From the NCBI GenBank assembly GCA_963702705.1, contig CAVPDR010000002.1, forward strand, positions 124,001 to 188,000: a stretch of DNA of 64,000 bases, in the 5' to 3' direction. The position numbers were made by a program, and so were the translations under genes. Origin of the DNA: VRUE01 sp963702705 (lineage in GTDB: Bacteria; Actinomycetota; Thermoleophilia; Solirubrobacterales; 70-9). Below are positions 59,693 to 64,000 of this stretch, piece after piece (within the stretch, counting starts at the first letter, position 1; each line of letters opens with the position of its first letter). Below the pieces are notes generated by a model. The model did no database searches. It was not told the origin of the DNA and saw only the letters and a list, made by a program, of their open reading frames with translations.

Positions 59693-60706
59693 TTAACGGG
59701 GCGAATTGGCCAATTCTTGCCCGGATTCGTCGAGCCTCACGGGCGAAGTGGCATCGCGCACGAGCACCGCCGCGGCACCGCTGCCGTCGGCCGGGACCGT
59801 GTAGACGTTGCGGCCGTCCGAGTAGGCGAGCGTGTCGTCGTCCAGCCACTCGACCTGGTCGTCGATCGAGCGTTCCTCGGCCACCGCGTGGTCTTTGAGG
59901 GTGGCGACATCGAGCACGCGCAGGTGCCAGCGCGAGGAATGGCCGATGCGGCTCTTGTAGGCGATCTGCTTGCCGTCGGGTGAGAGCGACGGGCACTCCA
60001 CCCCGGCCCGAAGCACGGTCATCGATTCGTCGCCGATGCTGCCTTCGACCAGATAGTGGTCGCCGCCGGTGCCGAGCGTCGCGTAGAAGCGATCGGAGTC
60101 GTGCGGGTCGAAGGCGACGCCCCAGAAGTTGAAGTCGACGGCGTCGAATGGCTTGCCGTCCTTGGTCACCTTGAAGCGCTCGAGCTTGCCGACTTCCCTG
60201 CCGGTCGCCATTTCGAGAATCGTGGTGCGGGTCGAGAAGGCGGTCGGCGAGGAGAGATAGGAGTCGCCGGTGACGAAGACGGTCATCGCCCCGTAGCGAC
60301 CGTCGGGCGAGACCCGCGTCCGCGAGGGCAGCCCGGTCAGCGTGACCGTGTGTTCGCGTTGAAGCTTCGAGTTGAAGATCGAGGCCGTGTATTCGACCCC
60401 CGACGGCGCCACGCCCATGCAGATGCCGTGGCCGGCGGCGTAGTAGACCCGCTCGCAGGCAAGGTCGCCGGGCTCCTTGCGCAGGCGCCCGTCATCGAGC
60501 ACGTAGACGCGGCCGTTCAGCGTCGGCGCCTTGGGGTCGACCGCCCGCACCATCAGATCGGTGTGGGCCAGCACCGCGCCGGCACGTGGCTGGGCGTCGG
60601 TCGTTGTCTGGTTCGGCCCGAGCGCGGCGACGGCGACATAGGCCCCGGCGCCGAGCACGCAGAGCACCGCGAGCACGGCCAGGATCTTCTTGCTGCGGCT
60701 ATCCAT
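59693..60706 (-). CDS. Membrane-anchored PD40/TolB-like beta-propeller protein
   Basis: A 337-residue protein. One N-terminal membrane segment ('ILAVLAVLCVLGAGAYVAVAAL', about 8-29) is followed by repeated beta-blades containing 'SRTRVSPDGRYGAMTVFV' and 'CPSLSPDGKQIAYKSR', the SPDGxxIAY pattern of PD40/WD40-like repeats, which form a propeller outside the cell. 'GGDHYLVEGSIGDESMTVL' lies between blades. No enzyme function is visible; it may be a scaffold or sensor for the polysaccharide machinery. The ATG at 60706 overlaps the MFS stop by 8 bp, so it is translationally coupled to the transporter. Confidence 0.78.
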   Translation of the reverse strand: MDSRSKKILAVLAVLCVLGAGAYVAVAALGPNQTTTDAQPRAGAVLAHTDLMVRAVDPKAPTLNGRVYVLDDGRLRKEPGDLACERVYYAAGHGICMGVAPSGVEYTASIFNSKLQREHTVTLTGLPSRTRVSPDGRYGAMTVFVTGDSYLSSPTAFSTRTTILEMATGREVGKLERFKVTKDGKPFDAVDFNFWGVAFDPHDSDRFYATLGTGGDHYLVEGSIGDESMTVLRAGVECPSLSPDGKQIAYKSRIGHSSRWHLRVLDVATLKDHAVAEERSIDDQVEWLDDDTLAYSDGRNVYTVPADGSGAAAVLVRDATSPVRLDESGQELANSPR

Positions 60707-61958
60707 ATACAGGCGCCCGCTGCGAGCGGACCAGCAGCGGCACGGCGAGCGCGATCGCCAGGGCGAGCGCCGCCGCGAAGACGATCACCGCGCTCTGCAG
60801 GCCGATCGCAAACCACAACGCGCCGAAGGCGAGCGAGGAGAGCAGGCTGCCGATGCTGACCACGGTGGTGAGGATGCCAAGGCCGCTCGCCTGCAGCTTC
60901 TCCGGCAGCATCGCCCCCGCAAGCGCCGGCATCACCCCTTCGGTGGCGGCGAAGAAGCCGCCGAGGGCGACCAGGCAGAGGATCAGCTCGCCGTAGCCGA
61001 GCGAGCCCATCAACAGGGTCCCGTAGACGACGAAGAGCAGGCCGTAGCCGCAGAGCAGCACCGGCACCCGGCCGACCCGGTCGGCGAGCTGCCCGACCGG
61101 GATCGCGAAGGCCATGAAGATCACCGCCGTGATCACGTAGAGCAGCGGGAAGACGGCGGGCTCGAAGTCGATCTTGCGCTGCAGGCCGACGTAGATCAGC
61201 GCGTCGGAGACGCTCGCGATCGAGAGTCCCGCCGCGGCGACGAGCAGAAAGGCGAAGCGGGGGTCGCGGACCAGCGCCGCGGCGGAGCGCAGCGAGGGTG
61301 CGTTGGGGTCGCGCGAGGCGCGTTTGGGCCTGCCCTGCACGGCCAGCACCAGGACGGCGAAGCCGAGCACCGCGAACAGCGTGCTGACGACGAAGACGGC
61401 GTCGAAACGGGCCGGCGCCACGAGCAGGATGCCGAAGGCGATCAGCGGCCCGAGCATCGCCCCGGCCGAATCCATCGCCCGGTGCACGCCAAACGCGGTG
61501 GCAAGACCCGCTTTGCTGCTGGAGAGCGAGATCAGCGCGTCGCGCGGCGCCGTGCGAATCCCCTTGCCGATCCGATCGAAGGTGACGATCGCGCCGATCC
61601 CGCCGATCGTGTTGCCGGCGGCGATCAGCGCCACCTTGCCCACCGCGGAGATCCCGTAGCCGAGTCCTGCGACCTCCTTGGGGCGGCGGAAGCGGTCGGA
61701 GGCGAAGCCGCTGGCGACCTGAACCAGCGCCGCGGCGCCGCGGTAGGCGCCGTCGATCGCGCCCAGCGCCAGCGGGCTCGCCCCCAGCGTAAAGACGAGG
61801 TACAGCGGCAGCACCGTAGCCACCATCTCCGAGGAGACGTCGGTGAGCATGCTGACCAGGCCGAGCATGACCACGTTGCGCGGCACGTTGAGGCGCGCCG
61901 GCGTCCGCGCCCAGAGACGCGGCTTCAGCAGTGCTTTGGAGGCTTCGACCTGGTACAT
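60699..61958 (-). CDS. Major facilitator superfamily transporter
   Basis: A 419-residue transporter with 12 predicted membrane helices. 'GLVSMLTDVSSEMVATVLPLYLVF' is the first helix pair, 'RKGIRTAPRDALISLSS'-like sequence after helix 4 and 'ADRVGRVPVLLCGYG' at the middle loop match MFS signatures; 'LTDVSSEM' is typical of a subgroup often annotated as putative drug or metabolite efflux. The substrate is unknown. The ATG at 61958 follows directly on a 12-bp inverted repeat with no visible Shine-Dalgarno sequence, so translation may depend on ribosomes finishing the upstream gene. Confidence 0.88.
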   Translation of the reverse strand: MYQVEASKALLKPRLWARTPARLNVPRNVVMLGLVSMLTDVSSEMVATVLPLYLVFTLGASPLALGAIDGAYRGAAALVQVASGFASDRFRRPKEVAGLGYGISAVGKVALIAAGNTIGGIGAIVTFDRIGKGIRTAPRDALISLSSSKAGLATAFGVHRAMDSAGAMLGPLIAFGILLVAPARFDAVFVVSTLFAVLGFAVLVLAVQGRPKRASRDPNAPSLRSAAALVRDPRFAFLLVAAAGLSIASVSDALIYVGLQRKIDFEPAVFPLLYVITAVIFMAFAIPVGQLADRVGRVPVLLCGYGLLFVVYGTLLMGSLGYGELILCLVALGGFFAATEGVMPALAGAMLPEKLQASGLGILTTVVSIGSLLSSLAFGALWFAIGLQSAVIVFAAALALAIALAVPLLVRSQRAPVYG

Positions 61959-61993
61959 GGACTAGCTCAGTTATGCAACGTCTGAGCTAGTCC
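61959..61993 (-). promoter_or_regulatory. 12-bp inverted repeat abutting the MFS start codon
   Basis: GGACTAGCTCAG (mRNA sense) pairs perfectly with CTGAGCTAGTCC across an 11-nt loop. The 3' arm ends one base before the ATG. The 5' arm codes for the end of the FAD oxidoreductase, whose TGA is in the 3' arm. This would hide the translation start until ribosomes enter. Confidence 0.6.
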
Positions 61994-63343
61994 TTTTCTC
62001 GCACCATCGCGCCGATTCCCCGGCAAGCCGAGCCGCTCGGTGACCTCGGCGGCGACGCCTTCGGCGAAGCCCATCACCGAGTCGCCATTGAGGAGATAGG
62101 GATAGATCTGGGCGTTGGAGGCCAGCGCGAGCCCATCGACGCCCGGCCAGATCGGTGCCACCCGGGGCTCGCCGCCGGGCCGCAGCGTGTGCACGGGCTC
62201 GACCAGCTTCGCCCGCTGCACGGTCCAGTCGAGCACCTCGTCGCGGCTGAAGCCGGGCGAAAGCCGCGCCAGGTAGTCGGTGAAGCGCCTATATATGGAC
62301 TCGTCGCCCTCGCTCTGCTCCGGCGCGTCAGGATCGCAGTACTTGGGCAGGTAGACGAGGTGCTGGCCGTCGGTGTGATCGGTCCCCAGCACCTGGGTGG
62401 TCTCGATCGCGCTGGTGACCGGCGTCGGCTCGGTGATGTTGACCGCGTAGTAGGGGAGCAGCGAGCGCGGCACCTTGATGATCGCGCAGACGCAGCCGAG
62501 CCAGCGCTCGGGATACGGGGCCAGCAGGCCCCGATGGCGCTCCGGCAGCAGGAACCGCAGCGCGGGGGGCTGCAGGGTCGGGATCGTCAGGTCGAAGTCG
62601 AGCGTCTCACCTTCGAGCTCGACCCCGGTGACGGAGCCGTCGGCATCGGTCGCAAGGCCGGTCACGGGCGCCTCGGTGCGGGCCTCGACCCCCAGCTCAG
62701 TCGCCTTCGCGACCATCGCGTCGATCAGCCGCTGGTGGCCGCCGACGATGTGGCCCATTTCCTCCCCCCCGCCCTTGCCGCGAGCGCCCGACATGCGTCG
62801 GGTCCGGGCCCAGAGGTAGGTGGCCGGGAGGCCGGAGGGATCGCCGTCGAAGCGGGAGTCGAGCAGGGGCTTCCAGATCCGCTCCACCACCTGGCGGCCG
62901 CAGTGACGACGCAGCCAGGTCTCCAGCGGGATCTGCTCGAGCCTGTCGTAGGAGCTGCGCAGCTGGCACTGGGCGACGAACCAGCCGAGCCGCAGTCGAG
63001 CCGGCGGGCTCAGCGGCGAGAAGCGCAGGAGGTCGCCAATGCCGTTGAAATCGTGCATCTCGCCATCGGCGAAGAAGCCGGCGCCGACCGGCGTGTAGCG
63101 CAGCTGGTCCCCGAGGCCGACCTCCTCGGCCATCGCGATCATTCGCGCGTCGGCCGGGGTGATCACGTGGTAGAAGCGGTCGACCTCGTGGCCGCCGAAA
63201 TCGAATGTTCCGGCCAGGCCGCCAAGCGTCGGCCCGCGCTCGATAACCGTCACGTTTGCGCCGGCCTGAGCCAGCCGCAGAGCGAGCGATACGCCGAGCA
63301 CGCCGCCGCCGACGACACCGACCCGGGGCGCCACGGCGCTCAT
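61967..63343 (-). CDS. FAD-dependent amine oxidase/protoporphyrinogen-oxidase-like oxidoreductase
   Basis: A 458-residue flavoprotein. 'VGVVGGGVLGVSLALRLAQAGANVTVIERGPTLGG' is the N-terminal Rossmann FAD site, 'AGTFDFGGHEVDRFYHVI' the second motif, and 'GVDGLALASNAQIYPYLLNGDSVMGFAEG' the C-terminal flavin contact. 'GKGGGEEMGHIVGGHQRLIDAM' is the substrate-domain hallmark of a group found in polysaccharide loci next to GT2 genes, where members may act on a lipid-linked or nucleotide sugar (UDP-galactopyranose mutase and desaturases share the fold). The substrate is unknown. The ATG at 63343 overlaps the GT2 stop (ATGA). Confidence 0.85.
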   Translation of the reverse strand: MSAVAPRVGVVGGGVLGVSLALRLAQAGANVTVIERGPTLGGLAGTFDFGGHEVDRFYHVITPADARMIAMAEEVGLGDQLRYTPVGAGFFADGEMHDFNGIGDLLRFSPLSPPARLRLGWFVAQCQLRSSYDRLEQIPLETWLRRHCGRQVVERIWKPLLDSRFDGDPSGLPATYLWARTRRMSGARGKGGGEEMGHIVGGHQRLIDAMVAKATELGVEARTEAPVTGLATDADGSVTGVELEGETLDFDLTIPTLQPPALRFLLPERHRGLLAPYPERWLGCVCAIIKVPRSLLPYYAVNITEPTPVTSAIETTQVLGTDHTDGQHLVYLPKYCDPDAPEQSEGDESIYRRFTDYLARLSPGFSRDEVLDWTVQRAKLVEPVHTLRPGGEPRVAPIWPGVDGLALASNAQIYPYLLNGDSVMGFAEGVAAEVTERLGLPGNRRDGARKGLAQTLHN

Positions 63344-64000
63344 CTGGTCTGCGGCAGCGGCTCGCGAGCCGGCTCGGCCGCTTTCGCCGCCACCGTGGCG
63401 TCGAGCACCGGCTGCGGCGCGGTCACCTCGGCCAGCGGCGAGACCGCCGGCGGCTGGATGCGGCCGACCATATGGGCGGCCATCACCCGGAAGTAGGCGA
63501 GCACGGTCGGCTTCAGCTGCATCTTTGAGACGCCCTTGCGGGTCCGCCAGTCGTTCGTCGTCGGCACCTCGGCAACGCTGGCGCCGGCGTTGTAGAGCTT
63601 GAGCAGCAGCTCGACATTGGCGGCGAAGCCGGGCTCGCGCACGAGCAGATAGCCGTAAGTGTCGGCGGCGCGACGAAGCGTGCCGGCGCGGTAGACCCGG
63701 TAGAGCGAGGAGAGGGTGTGCATCTCGCGCAGCCCACCGAGGTAGCGGAAGGTGTTCGAGACAGATTTACTCGCCGCCAGGCGCCAGCCGGCGACGCCGA
63801 TGATCTTGCCGCCGGGGGCGTAGACCGAGGCGAGCACGACGTCTGTGCCCTGATCGAAGAGCTTGAGCATGCGCGGCAGGTCGGAGAGGTCCGAGGTCGT
63901 GTCGGCCTCCAGCGTGACGATCGCGTCGTCGTCGGAGGACTCCTTCAGCGCCGAGCGGATACCGGTGTTGATCGCCGTCCCGAGGCCGCGGTTGATCGTG
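63340..64000 (-). CDS. Glycosyltransferase family 2, partial (5' end outside window)
   Basis: About 220 C-terminal codons are visible. 'NRGLGTAINTGIRSALK' is the conserved segment after the nucleotide motif, followed by 'DDAIVTLEADTTSDLSDLPRML', which contains the metal-binding acidic pair (EAD, in place of DAD), and 'YRVYRAGTLRRAADTYGYL', the acceptor region of polyprenol-phosphate mannose/glucose synthases. Its end is followed at once by the FAD protein (ATGA overlap). It probably charges a polyprenyl phosphate or builds a glycan precursor. The N-terminal VxNE motif lies outside the window. Confidence 0.88.
   Translation of the reverse strand, partial: TINRGLGTAINTGIRSALKESSDDDAIVTLEADTTSDLSDLPRMLKLFDQGTDVVLASVYAPGGKIIGVAGWRLAASKSVSNTFRYLGGLREMHTLSSLYRVYRAGTLRRAADTYGYLLVREPGFAANVELLLKLYNAGASVAEVPTTNDWRTRKGVSKMQLKPTVLAYFRVMAAHMVGRIQPPAVSPLAEVTAPQPVLDATVAAKAAEPAREPLPQTR

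Overview
The window is very GC-rich, nearly fully coding DNA from an actinobacterium. Genes start often at GTG, neighbours commonly overlap by GTGA or ATGA, and several genes look leaderless. The secreted proteins carry Ig-like 'DTTPPDT...SGP' repeats, a style I associate with Thermoleophilia/Solirubrobacterales. That placement is an inference; no rRNA is present to confirm it.

Layout. Positions 1-4500 hold the pyrimidine operon pyrR-pyrB-pyrC (minus, PyrR-binding leader, pyrC cut by the window edge), RNase Z, a tRNA-Arg(CCG) and an alpha/beta hydrolase. Positions 4557-10401 hold a membrane-anchored unknown and a 1657-aa secreted glycosidase-like protein with two different repeat blocks. Positions 10659-14915 are one minus-strand unit under a SAM-I riboswitch with a terminator: threonine-synthase-like thrC, a CysO-type sulfur carrier, glucose-1-phosphate cytidylyltransferase, a sugar dehydratase/epimerase and an SRAP protein. 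Positions 15022-23490 hold CorA, a HIT/phosphomannomutase/MBL operon, an orphan helical protein, a lipid kinase-like protein, and an acetyltransferase/aminotransferase pair for amino-sugar synthesis. Positions 23497-25183 hold Alg13/Alg14-type glycosyltransferase halves and a polysaccharide deacetylase.

Positions 25401-32828 are four tandem paralogous secreted beta-helix proteins; the third is frameshifted at a poly-G run. Positions 32843-46234 are an exopolysaccharide locus: glycosyltransferases, AsnB-type amidotransferase (apparent AUC start), polymerase-like Wzy, two Wzz-like proteins, a Wzx-like flippase, a methyltransferase and a polytopic membrane protein. It is interrupted at 41049-41458 by two structured inverted-repeat elements. 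Positions 46364-54760 encode a 2.8-kilo-residue surface protein (DMFA2-like head, 14 PKD and 4 LamG domains). Then come a LuxR-type regulator with a degenerate receiver, another sugar aminotransferase, a SIR2-like/DUF4917 protein convergent with a DUF2188 protein, and a final minus-strand envelope group (MOP flippase, PD40-like protein, MFS transporter, FAD oxidoreductase, partial GT2).

Together most of the window makes, exports and decorates a surface polysaccharide and the large secreted proteins that probably bind or process glycans. Nucleotide-sugar supply comes from phosphomannomutase, RfbF, the dehydratase, two DegT aminotransferases and a hexapeptide acetyltransferase. No insertion sequence with a transposase, prophage, CRISPR array or rRNA was seen.
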